A DNA stretch of 9,601 bases from an uncultured Coriobacteriaceae bacterium. Its GTDB lineage: Bacteria; Actinomycetota; Coriobacteriia; Coriobacteriales; UMGS124. The stretch spans positions 1 to 9,601 of the forward strand of contig USJP01000032.1 in assembly GCA_900555105.1 (NCBI GenBank), given 5' to 3'. Positions 1 to 6,871 of the stretch are shown here, piece after piece. Positions within the stretch are counted from its first letter, which is position 1. The number at the start of each line of letters is the position of its first letter. Below the pieces are notes generated by a model, which did no database searches, was not told the origin of the DNA, and worked only from the letters and a program-made list of their open reading frames with translations. The position numbers were made by a program, and so were the translations under genes.

Positions 1-13
1 CCTAGAGTACTCC

Positions 14-197
14 AGTACACGTCGGCATCGCGCGCCTTGCGCATCAGAACCTGCTTTTGGCGGGTAGCGGAACCTCGTCCGCCGCGTTCCACAGGTGCTC
101 ACGTACATCTAGTACGCATCGCACCCGTGCGCCTTGCGGACGAGAACCCGCGTATGTGCATGTAGCAGAACCTGGCCTGCTGCGTTCCACGGGGCTC
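14..197. repeat. Two imperfect tandem copies of a ~97-bp unit
   Basis: Copy A (14-100) and copy B (111-197) are aligned by shared blocks at 97-98 bp spacing: AGTACRC (14/111), GCGCCTTGC (32/129), GAAC (47/144), GTAGCRGAACCT (64/162), GCGTTCCAC (84/182) and GCTC (97/194). Each copy is preceded by GTAC-N4/5-GTAC (7-18 and 103-115). In each, four bases pair across an 8-nt loop: GCGG/CCGC at 67-70/79-82 in A and GCAG/CTGC at 165-168/177-180 in B. One pair changes from G-C to A-T on both sides. I see no coding potential here. The array may extend left of the window. Function is unknown. Confidence 0.6.
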
Positions 198-255
198 GTC
201 GCAAAGGACGCTCCGTGTCGGACGCGGCGTAACAAGAGGGTGTCTGCGTAGATTG

Positions 256-291
256 GGTGGCAATGGGGGTCTTTTGGCTTCCATTGCCACC
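256..291 (+). promoter_or_regulatory. Perfect 11-bp inverted repeat in the leader of the operon
   Basis: GGTGGCAATGG (256-266) is the exact reverse complement of CCATTGCCACC (281-291), separated by 14 bases containing TTTT. It lies 64 bp upstream of the ATG at 355. The right arm is not followed by a T-run, so a standard intrinsic terminator is unlikely. It could be an operator for a dimeric regulator or an mRNA leader hairpin. I cannot assign a convincing sigma-70 promoter in 198-354. Confidence 0.55.
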
Positions 292-354
292 ATCTGTGCG
301 CAGAGAAAACGCTTCGAGACCTCGGCGTCTCAAAGGATTGGGGAGGACCACACC

Positions 355-1215
355 ATGGCAAACAACAGTACGGCTACCGGCATCGACGAGCTCGACCTCA
401 ATGACGTCCTCGACGAGGGCTATGACCCGCTGGCCGACATCGACTTCGCCGGCGACGAAGACGTCGACTATCCCGTGGGAGACGGAGCAAACCTGAAGCA
501 GGCCGGCCTTCCCGAAGTCGAGCCCGTGCCCATGCACGACGCCAGGCCCGCCAGCGAGCGCACGGCAGAGCTCTTCAGCCGCATGGCTACAAGGCGCAAG
601 ACGCTCTTGGCCATCCTGCGCAAATGCCAGGAGAAGCAGCCCGTGCGCGAGGTCATCGATTACATCTGCGACCTCAAGACGCGCGACCACAGCGTGTACT
701 CGGCCAACGACTTCTGCTCGCTGCTTGAGCGCGCCGGAGCCATCGAACGCGTGGGCGAAGACGGCGCATCCTACGAGGAAGTGGAGCTTGAGCCCAAGAC
801 GGTAGTCATCGACGGCGTTGAGTACCTGGAGCCGCAGACCCCCGCGCCCGCCTTCTGGCTCACCACCCAAGCCGGCCTGGACATGCTCACTTCCGACGAT
901 CCGGAAGGTCGCACCGAACAGCTGTTCGAGGAAGAAGGCGCCTACCTGCCCATCTTCAAGCGCATCCTCACCTTGTGCAGTGCAGCGGGCGGTGCAAGCG
1001 CCAAGCAGATTGCCAAAGCCTGCGACACCGACCCGTTGCTGCAGAGCCCGCGTTACTACTCTTCGCGCTTTGTTGAGAAGCTCAACAAGTCCGACGCCCT
1101 TACCTGGGCGGGCAAGACCTGGGAGCTGACGCAAACCGGCCGCGAGGCCCTGGCGCAGCTCGAAAGCGTCGACGACCCCGCCAGTGCCGAAATCCTCGCA
1201 AACCTCGAAGCCTAA
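355..1215 (+). CDS. Uncharacterised acidic protein with two winged-helix-like domains
   Basis: This 286-residue protein has no name I can assign. The ATG at 355 is chosen because GGGGAGG (340-346) lies 8 nt upstream; the ORF extends to 253, but that part crosses the inverted-repeat leader. Residues 10-60 are very acidic and probably disordered. Two helical segments follow (about 66-178 and 196-272). Each ends with the same signature, W-x-L-T-x-x-G followed by a leucine helix (W168/L170-region and W256-E-L-T-Q-T-G), which resembles the closing strand and helix of winged-helix domains. There is no signal peptide or membrane segment, so it should be cytoplasmic. It is first in the operon, 26 bp before the torD-like gene, so a role in regulation or assembly of a redox system is plausible. 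DNA binding is inference from the repeated fold-like pattern. Confidence 0.8.
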   Translation: MANNSTATGIDELDLNDVLDEGYDPLADIDFAGDEDVDYPVGDGANLKQAGLPEVEPVPMHDARPASERTAELFSRMATRRKTLLAILRKCQEKQPVREVIDYICDLKTRDHSVYSANDFCSLLERAGAIERVGEDGASYEEVELEPKTVVIDGVEYLEPQTPAPAFWLTTQAGLDMLTSDDPEGRTEQLFEEEGAYLPIFKRILTLCSAAGGASAKQIAKACDTDPLLQSPRYYSSRFVEKLNKSDALTWAGKTWELTQTGREALAQLESVDDPASAEILANLEA

Positions 1216-1241
1216 GCGCACCCGCCCAAAGGAGCCCCATC

Positions 1242-1919
1242 ATGGCAGACGAAATGCTCAATGACCTGGCCGAACTCTGCGCCCAGCGCGACTCGACCTA
1301 CGCCCTTCTTGCACGCCTCTATCGCGTGGAAGTCGATCAGCCCCTGCTTGACGGCCTGCATGCCACGCGCTTCCCTGCCGCAACGGGATCGACCAAGGCA
1401 AACGCGGGCTACCGCGCGTTGGCCGAATACCTGAGCAACATCGACGAGCGCAGCACCACCGAGCTCGCCGTGGACTTCGCACGCGTCTTCATCGGATACG
1501 GCGTGGACTCCTACGCAGCGGCCTTTCCCTTTGAGAGCGTCTACACTTCCGAGAAGCGCCTCAAGATGCAGGAGGCGCGCGACGAGGTGCTCGCCATCTA
1601 CCATGCCTACGGTCTGGACAAGAGCTCCGAGTGGGAGGAGAGCGAAGACCACGTTGCCGCTGAACTCGAGTTCATGCAGGTGCTGTGCGCCCGTACGACC
1701 GAGGCCCTAAAGGCCGGCGACGAGAACAAGGCAACCCAGCTTCTGCAAACGCAGAAGAACTTCCTGGAAGACCACTTGGCCAGCTGGACCCCAATGATGA
1801 CCGTCGACATCCGCCGTCTTGCCAAGACGAAGTTCTATCTGGGACTCGCCGACCTCACCGACGGCTTCTTGGCCGAGGACGAGACATTTTTGAACGAGGT
1901 TCTGGGAGACGAAGAGTAG
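1242..1919 (+). CDS. TorD/DmsD-family redox-enzyme maturation chaperone
   Basis: The 225-residue product matches the all-helical TorD family in length and motifs. It has FPFESVY at 95-101 (the usual P-x-E-S-V/I-Y), EDHVAAELEFM at 135-145 (the hallmark D-H-x-x-x-E-L-x-F-M) and FLEDHLASW at 174-182 (D-H-x-x-x-W). Known members bind the twin-arginine leader of a molybdopterin oxidoreductase and hold it in the cytoplasm until the cofactor is inserted. AAAGGAG (1228-1234) sits 7 nt before the ATG. The gene follows the winged-helix gene by 26 bp and precedes the helicase-like gene by 108 bp. No molybdoenzyme catalytic subunit occurs in the window, so the client is unknown; it may lie upstream or elsewhere. 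Coriobacteriia carry many paralogues, so I give no torD or dmsD symbol. Confidence 0.93.
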   Translation: MADEMLNDLAELCAQRDSTYALLARLYRVEVDQPLLDGLHATRFPAATGSTKANAGYRALAEYLSNIDERSTTELAVDFARVFIGYGVDSYAAAFPFESVYTSEKRLKMQEARDEVLAIYHAYGLDKSSEWEESEDHVAAELEFMQVLCARTTEALKAGDENKATQLLQTQKNFLEDHLASWTPMMTVDIRRLAKTKFYLGLADLTDGFLAEDETFLNEVLGDEE

Positions 1920-1923
1920 CCAG

Positions 1924-1949
1924 CGCGCCTTCATGCAACAACAGGCGCG
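1924..1949 (+). other. GC-rich hairpin between the torD-like and helicase-like genes
   Basis: CGCGCCT (1924-1930) pairs perfectly with AGGCGCG (1943-1949) across a 12-nt loop, 5 bp after the TorD stop codon. No T-run follows. The same 108-bp gap holds two short palindromes, CCCGGCCGGG (1963-1972) and CGGTCGACCG (1991-2000). These could reduce downstream expression or protect the 3' end of the upstream message. In GC-rich DNA such stems also arise by chance. Confidence 0.35.
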
Positions 1950-2027
1950 TCAGGATCCAACGCCCGGCCGGGTGCCGCATGTAAGCAGGGCGGTCGACCG
2001 GGCGTGGCAGACAAGGGGGACAGGCAC

Positions 2028-4229
2028 ATGGCAGACACCATGGTGCGCGAATGCATTTTAGGCAATGTGGCCAGCGGCAAAACAGAAGCCCTGGTACATC
2101 GGGTGGTTGAATATCTCAGTGGCCAATCAAACAGCAAGGACGTCCTCGTCCTTGCCGCCTCGCCCGATGCCGCCGAAACGCTTAAACGGCACCTGGCCGC
2201 TGCCTTGGACATCCCCGCAAACACGCTGGGCGAGCAGGGCGTGCGCGTCTCTACTCCACGCGCAATCGCCCTCGAAGTCCTCGGCAATCCGAAAGCCCAG
2301 GCGGCATGCGGTCGCAAGCCACGACTGCTCTTGCCATTCGAAGAGAACATCCTGCTTGAGGACGTAAAGGCGAGCGGTCTGCGTCCCAAACGCCTGCGCG
2401 AAATGCTCAAGTTCTTCTACCGCAGCTGGACCGAACTCGCCAACGACAAGCCCTCTTGGCTTGTCAGCGAGGAGGAAGTGCAGGTGCACAGCCTGCTCAA
2501 GGAATGTCTCGCCTTTACGGGCGGCATTCTGCCAAACGAGCTGTCAAACCTCGCCGTAAAGTGGCTGCGAGCCGATGAGACGGCGCGGGAGGCCGCCTCC
2601 TATGACCTTGTGCTCGTTGACGACTACCAGCTGCTCAGCCGCGCCTCACAGGTGCTCGCGGGGCTTCTCGCCCGCGAAGGACTCGTCGTCACCGGCGACA
2701 TGCAGGCAACCAGCGAGGTGTTCGAAGAGTATCCCTATGCCGCCGGTCTTATCGAGTTTGCGCAGGCAGATGGCGTGCAGAAGACGCGACTTGACGCATG
2801 CTGGAACAGCGCGGCCGTACATGCATGCTGCGAGAACCTGATTGGCGCAGCGCAAACCCACGAGCAAGAATCCCGCGACTTGGCAGGCGCGAATGGAGAT
2901 GGCGAGCGGGAGGCACGCGCGTTTGCAGGGGCAAACGGAAACGGTAGGCAAGAAGCACGCGACTTGGCAGGCGCGGGTGGACATGGGGAGCGGGAGGCAC
3001 GCGCGCTTGCGGGCGCAAATAACGAAGGAACCCAAGAGCCTGCTGCCTCGCAGGCCAGGCACAGCCCCGCGACCGCGGTAGAAGCAAGCCCCCATGCGGC
3101 GTGCGCAGAAACGGCCCCTGTCGAGAACCCCGCCAGATTCACCTGCACCCTCTCGTTCCCCACGGCCGAGGCCGAAATCGCCCACGTCGCGCAGCACATC
3201 GCAGACGCCATCGAGAAGGGTACGCAACCGAGCGACTTCTATCTTGCCGCCCCGAACGGCGTGTGGGCGAAGTCGCTGAGCCGTAGCCTGGAGGCCCGCG
3301 GCATATCTACAGCACAGAGGCCGAGCGCACGCATGCTCAGCGGCGATTCCCGCGACCTTATGCGCTGCAAGACATCGCGCCTGGTCACCCTACTCGCGCT
3401 GGCCGCCGACCCGTGTGACATGCTCGCATGGCGCAGCTGGTGCGGCTTTGGCGACTGGCTCACTAACAACCCCGGCTTTGCAGCGCTGCGGCGTTATGCC
3501 GCTCAGCAAGGGCTTGCTCCCTACGATGCGCTTGCTACAGTCGCAGCCGACAACCCTTGCCGAGAGGCCCTCGGCGAGCTCGATGCAGCCGAGCAGGCAA
3601 GCCTTGAGCGCATCTCGCAGGCATTCAAAACCGGGCAGGCTGCCCTGATGCAGCTCGAGGGGCTTGTGGGACGCCAGCTGATTGACGCGGCTTGGGAACT
3701 GCTCGACTGCGAACAGCACGCTCAAGAAACAACAGCTGGTCAAGGAGGTGTGCCTGCCGATTTGCTCCGGCTGCTCGACGTCGAGAACCCCAAGCTTGCC
3801 CATGATGCCGCAAGCCTTGTCGACCGACTTCTGATGGCGCTGAACGAACCTCGCTTCCCCCTTGCCCAAAATGCCGTGCGCATCGGCGACCTTGCCGCAT
3901 CGCATGGCTCCTCGTACAGGACGGTGGTGCTGAGCGGCTTCGTCAACGGGTTCATCCCCAAGCATGCATACTTCGACCCGGTGAAGACACCCCTTGACCG
4001 TATGGGGCTCCTGTACGGCACGGATGCGCGCCGTGTCTACCAGGCTGCGGGCTGCGCGCGCGAGGAGCTCCTCGTGACGGCATTCACCCAGATGGACGCC
4101 TTGCAGGCTGAGCGGCTCGATCTCAAGGTCGATCGCGTCTTCATGCGCGAGGGAAAACGCCTGGCACGCATCTCCCCCAGCGAGCTCATCGGCTCGATGG
4201 GACTTGAGGTGCAGGAGGCCCACGCATGA
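2028..4229 (+). CDS. UvrD-like superfamily 1 P-loop protein with eroded helicase motifs
   Basis: I start this 733-residue protein at ATG 2028, where AAGGGGGA (2013-2020) is 7 nt upstream; a GTG at 2004 has no such site. The order of motifs is that of UvrD/AddB-type helicases. Walker A is intact (G12-NVAS-GKT19). Walker B is VLVDDYQ (195-201), with Asp in place of the usual Glu. Motif III is VTGDMQA (221-227). A motif IV-like L-D-A-C-W-N-S (255-261) lacks the NYRS arginine. Motif V is VRIGDLAASHGSSY (617-630), in place of T-x-H-x-S-K-G-L-E-F, and ends in GFVNGFIP (637-644). Motif VI is RRVYQAAGCA (668-677), where the arginine of T-R-A is Cys676. No nuclease domain is visible. A tandem-repeat linker occupies residues 283-338. 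ATP binding looks possible, but unwinding looks doubtful. It is ATGA-coupled to the ferredoxin gene, suggesting a joint role with it and the chaperone. Other reading: a diverged AddB-like repair subunit. Confidence 0.8.
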   Translation: MADTMVRECILGNVASGKTEALVHRVVEYLSGQSNSKDVLVLAASPDAAETLKRHLAAALDIPANTLGEQGVRVSTPRAIALEVLGNPKAQAACGRKPRLLLPFEENILLEDVKASGLRPKRLREMLKFFYRSWTELANDKPSWLVSEEEVQVHSLLKECLAFTGGILPNELSNLAVKWLRADETAREAASYDLVLVDDYQLLSRASQVLAGLLAREGLVVTGDMQATSEVFEEYPYAAGLIEFAQADGVQKTRLDACWNSAAVHACCENLIGAAQTHEQESRDLAGANGDGEREARAFAGANGNGRQEARDLAGAGGHGEREARALAGANNEGTQEPAASQARHSPATAVEASPHAACAETAPVENPARFTCTLSFPTAEAEIAHVAQHIADAIEKGTQPSDFYLAAPNGVWAKSLSRSLEARGISTAQRPSARMLSGDSRDLMRCKTSRLVTLLALAADPCDMLAWRSWCGFGDWLTNNPGFAALRRYAAQQGLAPYDALATVAADNPCREALGELDAAEQASLERISQAFKTGQAALMQLEGLVGRQLIDAAWELLDCEQHAQETTAGQGGVPADLLRLLDVENPKLAHDAASLVDRLLMALNEPRFPLAQNAVRIGDLAASHGSSYRTVVLSGFVNGFIPKHAYFDPVKTPLDRMGLLYGTDARRVYQAAGCAREELLVTAFTQMDALQAERLDLKVDRVFMREGKRLARISPSELIGSMGLEVQEAHA
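2874..3041 (+). repeat. Four 42-bp in-frame tandem repeats inside the helicase-like gene
   Basis: Units start at 2874, 2916, 2958 and 3000. They encode 14-residue repeats: RDLAGANGDGEREA, RAFAGANGNGRQEA, RDLAGAGGHGEREA and RALAGANNEGTQEP. They fall between the motif IV-like segment and the second half of the protein, followed by more low-complexity sequence up to about residue 368. The composition (Gly, Ala, Asn, Glu, Arg) suggests a flexible linker. The period is a multiple of three, so changes in copy number would keep the frame. Confidence 0.9.
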
Positions 4230-5584
4230 GCGCCCAAGTGAAGGCCATGGCGCGGCGCAGGCGCGACCAGGCAGACGAACCCACCGTGACGCGCGCGCTT
4301 CAGGCCCTGCAAAGCGACCATGTCCATGTGCGCCAGGAGCGCTGCCTGCTTGTGCGCAACCGCAACGCGGAGTGTCTGCGATGTGCTCAGACCTGCACAT
4401 CGGGCTGCATCAGCTACAACGAGCAGACAAAGATGCTCGACATAGATCAGGCTCGCTGCGTGGGCTGCGGCACATGCGCCACTGCCTGTCCTACCTGCGC
4501 ACTTGAAGCCCGCGACCCAAACGACACCGAGCTGCTCGCGTGTCTGCAGGGTGCGCTTAACGCAAGCTCGTCCAAGAGGATTGCGATTGCCTGCGAGAAA
4601 GCGGGCATCGCCCAGGATGAGTGCACCGTTCGCCTCACCTGTTTGGGACGCATCGACGAATCGGCACTCCTCCAGCTAGCCACCTGGGGGGCACGCGAGG
4701 TCACTTTGACTTGCGGGGCCTGCAACGCGTGCGAGCACAAGCCAGGTCGCATGGTCGTTGAGGAAGTCTGCGAGTCGGCAAACACCCTGCTTGGTCTTTG
4801 GGGCAGCGCCATGCATGTCGAGCTAAAGGAAGTCGGGCCCGCAGCTGAACCGACCGGACTGCCTGCGCAGGAGACAAGAGCGGACAGGACTGCTACGCAT
4901 GGCAAAATCGCACAGGTAGACCAACAAATACAAACTGCATGCGCGGACAGGACTGCCACACAAAGCGCAATTGAGCAGGTAAACCAACTAATACAATCTG
5001 CAGGTACGGGCAAAGTCGCCGAACATGACACAGCCACGCGCGATGGGGACAGGCCCAATCTCTCCGCCGAGGCGAGTGATGACAAAGCCGCCGCTACGGA
5101 CCAAGTCGACCGGCCGCTCAAACGACTCAAGGTCATGGCCGACGGCACATTGCCGCATTTTGTGCCCGACCGGCGAGAGCGCCTGCTCGATGCCCTGGCC
5201 GACCTCGGCGAAGGGCCAACGGACCCGCAGGCGATGGCTCGCACGCGCCTATGGGGACACGTCGTCATCGACACCGACAAGTGCACCTCATGCCGGATGT
5301 GCGCGACGTTTTGCCCCACAGGTGCCATCGTCAAGTTCGACGCCCCAGACGGCACCTTCGGCATCGACCATTATGCCGCCGACTGCGTGAAGTGCCTCTG
5401 TTGCCAGACCATCTGCCGGTCCCAAGCCATCGTCGTTGAGGATACCGTGCCTGCAAACGTGCTGGTAAACGCCGTGCCCGAGCGCCATGTCATGCATCCC
5501 GTGCGTGTACCCAAAGGAGGCGTGCACTCCATCATGAACTCCATGCGCGACCTACTCGGCCTGCCCGAAGTATTCGAGCGTTGA
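4226..5584 (+). CDS. Polyferredoxin with four [4Fe-4S] sites and an MvhD/FlpD-like middle domain
   Basis: This 452-residue cytoplasmic protein overlaps the upstream stop by ATGA, so translation is probably coupled. The N-terminal ferredoxin pair uses C50-x2-C53-x3-C57-x3-C61 and C78-x2-C81-x2-C84-x3-C88-P. A C-terminal pair uses C353-x2-C356-x2-C359-x3-C363-P and C387-x2-C390-x2-C393-x3-C397. Between them, residues about 118-200 carry C123, C133, C139, C163, C166 and C169 in CLGRIDESALL (139-149) and LTCGACNACEHKPG (161-174). This resembles the C-x-G-R-V-D ... G-C-x-x-x-x-C pattern of MvhD/FlpD, which carries electrons between hydrogenase or formate dehydrogenase and heterodisulfide reductase in other anaerobes. 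Residues 205-300 are a low-complexity linker with two 21-residue repeats. There is no Tat or Sec leader and no haem motif. It is likely the electron-transfer partner of an oxidoreductase not seen here. That partner is inferred. Confidence 0.88.
   Translation: MSAQVKAMARRRRDQADEPTVTRALQALQSDHVHVRQERCLLVRNRNAECLRCAQTCTSGCISYNEQTKMLDIDQARCVGCGTCATACPTCALEARDPNDTELLACLQGALNASSSKRIAIACEKAGIAQDECTVRLTCLGRIDESALLQLATWGAREVTLTCGACNACEHKPGRMVVEEVCESANTLLGLWGSAMHVELKEVGPAAEPTGLPAQETRADRTATHGKIAQVDQQIQTACADRTATQSAIEQVNQLIQSAGTGKVAEHDTATRDGDRPNLSAEASDDKAAATDQVDRPLKRLKVMADGTLPHFVPDRRERLLDALADLGEGPTDPQAMARTRLWGHVVIDTDKCTSCRMCATFCPTGAIVKFDAPDGTFGIDHYAADCVKCLCCQTICRSQAIVVEDTVPANVLVNAVPERHVMHPVRVPKGGVHSIMNSMRDLLGLPEVFER
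4880..5005 (+). repeat. Two 63-bp in-frame tandem repeats inside the polyferredoxin gene
   Basis: The units start with GCGGACAG at 4880 and 4943 and encode residues 219-239 and 240-260. The shared pattern is ADRTAT-x2-x-I-x-Q-V-x-Q-x-IQ-x-A. They lie in the linker joining the MvhD-like domain to the C-terminal ferredoxin pair. The DNA here is poorer in G+C than the flanking coding sequence, which fits a lately expanded, weakly constrained linker. Confidence 0.88.
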
Positions 5585-5604
5585 GGCCCCCGGCGCCCAA
5601 AAAC

Positions 5605-5742
5605 GCCAAAAGTATGCGTTATAACATTCTCGCTCTTAGAGTCCAAAAACACGCACGTCATCTACCTGGGATTATGCAAGCAGCCAATCTTGAAAAGTAG
5701 ACCCGCAGCCCCTTGCGAGGATTATTACGCATACTTATTGGC
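5605..5742. repeat. Diverged third copy of the inverted-repeat element (reverse orientation)
   Basis: Imperfect terminal inverted repeats frame this stretch: GCCAAAAGTATGCGTTATAA (5605-5624) against the reverse complement of TTATTACGCATACTTATTGGC (5722-5742). It shares a core with the two elements further right: GTCATCTACCTG at 5657-5668 equals the reverse complement of GATGAC/GATGGC cores there, followed by T-x-TGCAA in all three. The core lies 42 nt from the TGCG of its end, compared with 43 nt in the copy at 9311-9444. It is more A+T-rich than its surroundings and non-coding. It directly follows the ferredoxin gene, where I see no ordinary terminator. Confidence 0.6.
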
Positions 5743-5834
5743 AATTTCCGCACGTTGCGCGGCAGCGACCCCTCGCTCACGGGCCATCTTGTACCTTATG
5801 CACGGTATGGGGGTGGCGGACGACGGCCTTTGTT

Positions 5835-5843
5835 TGCGATAAT
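5835..5843 (+). promoter_or_regulatory. Extended -10 promoter for the alpha/beta hydrolase
   Basis: TGC-GATAAT (5835-5843) gives a TGn extension and a 5/6 match to TATAAT. No good -35 hexamer stands 17 bp upstream, as is usual for extended -10 promoters. Transcription would start near 5850, giving a leader of about 70 nt. The assignment rests on motif match and position only. Confidence 0.5.
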
Positions 5844-5852
5844 CCAGCCGAG

Positions 5853-5901
5853 GGCCGCCCTTCGGAGGGGTGGCCGATGGCGCGGCCCGCACGGCCGCCC
5901 C
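5853..5901 (+). promoter_or_regulatory. Leader with two mutually exclusive hairpins
   Basis: Three segments can pair in two ways. Segment A, GGCCGCCC (5853-5860), pairs with GGGTGGCC (5868-5875) over a 7-nt loop. Segment B, GGGGTGGCC (5867-5875), can instead pair with segment C, GGCCGCCCC (5893-5901), over a 17-nt loop. Each stem has one G-T wobble. Segment C ends 7 nt before the ribosome binding site AAAGGAG (5909-5915). This could be an attenuator or switch, or simply a product of local GC richness. Confidence 0.4.
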
Positions 5902-5921
5902 GCTGCCGAAAGGAGAACCGT

Positions 5922-6851
5922 ATGCTCCATGAGGTCCACTTCCCTTCCACCAACAACCGAGACACCGTCACTGGCTGGATTTACGCCCCGGCCTGCGACC
6001 CGGTAGGCGTCGTGCAGCTTGTGCACGGCTTCGGCGAGCACTCCCGTCGCTACCTGCACATGATCGTGGCGCTCATGGACGCCGGTTTCATCGTGGCGGC
6101 CGACGACCACGTGGGCCACGGCGCCACGGCCATCGCCAACGACACGTGGGGCGACTGGGGCGATGCCGGCCCGCACACCATGATGGAGGACGAGAAGCGC
6201 TTCAAGGATCTCGTCTGCGAGAAATACCCCGACCTGCCGCATTTCATGTTCGGCCACTCCATGGGCTCCATGATCGCCCGCGACTTCTCGACGAAGTACG
6301 GAAACGAGCTGGCAGGCGTCGTCTACTGCGGCACCACCGGCATCTTCAAGAACACCCACGAGGTGCGCGCCAAGCTCGACGAGGCCATCGCCGCAGGTCG
6401 CGCCCACGAGTCCGACCCGACATTCGTCGGTGAGCTCATGGGCTGGATGTTCGCACGCTGCTCCGAAGGGGCCGAGCGCGGCAACGAGTGGATCTGCCAC
6501 GACCCGGAGGTACAACGCGACCATGCCGAGGACCCCTTCGACGCCTTCACCCATCCCACGCACAACATCTCACTGCGCGACTTCATCGACATGATGCTGT
6601 GCATCGAGGGCACACAGTGGGCCGAAAAGGTACCCGCTGAGCTGCCTGTTTTCCTTATCGCCGGCGACCAGGACCCGGTGGGCAACTACGGCGAGGGCGT
6701 GTACATGTGCGCCAACTGGCTGCAGGACACCGGCCACATGAACGTCGTGACGCAGCTCTATCCGGGCTACCGCCACGAGATTCACAACTATGACGGCATC
6801 AAGGTCGACGTCGAGGCCTCCATCGTCGACTGGTTCATGATGCAGCTCTAA
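5922..6851 (+). CDS. Alpha/beta hydrolase, monoacylglycerol lipase / lysophospholipase-like
   Basis: The ATG at 5922 has AAAGGAG 6 nt upstream and gives a 309-residue protein; an in-frame ATG at 5877 lies inside the leader hairpins and has no binding site. The full hydrolase-4 (PldB-type) pattern is visible. The oxyanion-hole segment is LVHGFGEHSRRY (33-44), the nucleophile elbow is GHSMG (111-115, Ser113), the acid lies in GDQDPVG (248-254, probably Asp251), and the histidine is in PGYRHEIHNY (281-290, His285). Length and motif order match bacterial monoacylglycerol lipases, serine hydrolases that release fatty acid from glycerol esters. There is no signal peptide, so it should be cytoplasmic. 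It has its own promoter and terminator and stands alone, so no pathway can be read from context. The substrate is inferred from family resemblance and could be another short ester. Confidence 0.92.
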   Translation: MLHEVHFPSTNNRDTVTGWIYAPACDPVGVVQLVHGFGEHSRRYLHMIVALMDAGFIVAADDHVGHGATAIANDTWGDWGDAGPHTMMEDEKRFKDLVCEKYPDLPHFMFGHSMGSMIARDFSTKYGNELAGVVYCGTTGIFKNTHEVRAKLDEAIAAGRAHESDPTFVGELMGWMFARCSEGAERGNEWICHDPEVQRDHAEDPFDAFTHPTHNISLRDFIDMMLCIEGTQWAEKVPAELPVFLIAGDQDPVGNYGEGVYMCANWLQDTGHMNVVTQLYPGYRHEIHNYDGIKVDVEASIVDWFMMQL

Positions 6852-6871
6852 AGAGCGCACCTGCAACACCC

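Noticed and set aside
14..197. CRISPR array
   Set aside because: Only two diverged ~97-bp units without short identical repeats or unique spacers, and no cas gene nearby.
109..1221. Long minus-strand ORF of 370 codons
   Set aside because: It lies opposite the winged-helix gene and the repeat region, has no ribosome binding site and no recognisable motif. Long antisense frames are common opposite GC-rich genes.
2004..2030. GTG start at 2004 for the helicase-like gene
   Set aside because: The purine-rich AAGGGGGA lies between this GTG and the ATG at 2028, at the right distance for the latter.
3390..5364. Minus-strand ORFs of 336 (3390-4400) and 305 (4447-5364) codons
   Set aside because: Both are antisense to genes with clear motifs on the plus strand and have improbable composition, so they are shadows.
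5585..5604. Intrinsic terminator right after the ferredoxin gene
   Set aside because: GGCG/CGCC around AAAAA forms only a 4-bp stem and no T-run follows.
5796..6563. Minus-strand ORF of 255 codons
   Set aside because: Antisense to the alpha/beta hydrolase, whose catalytic motifs are unambiguous.
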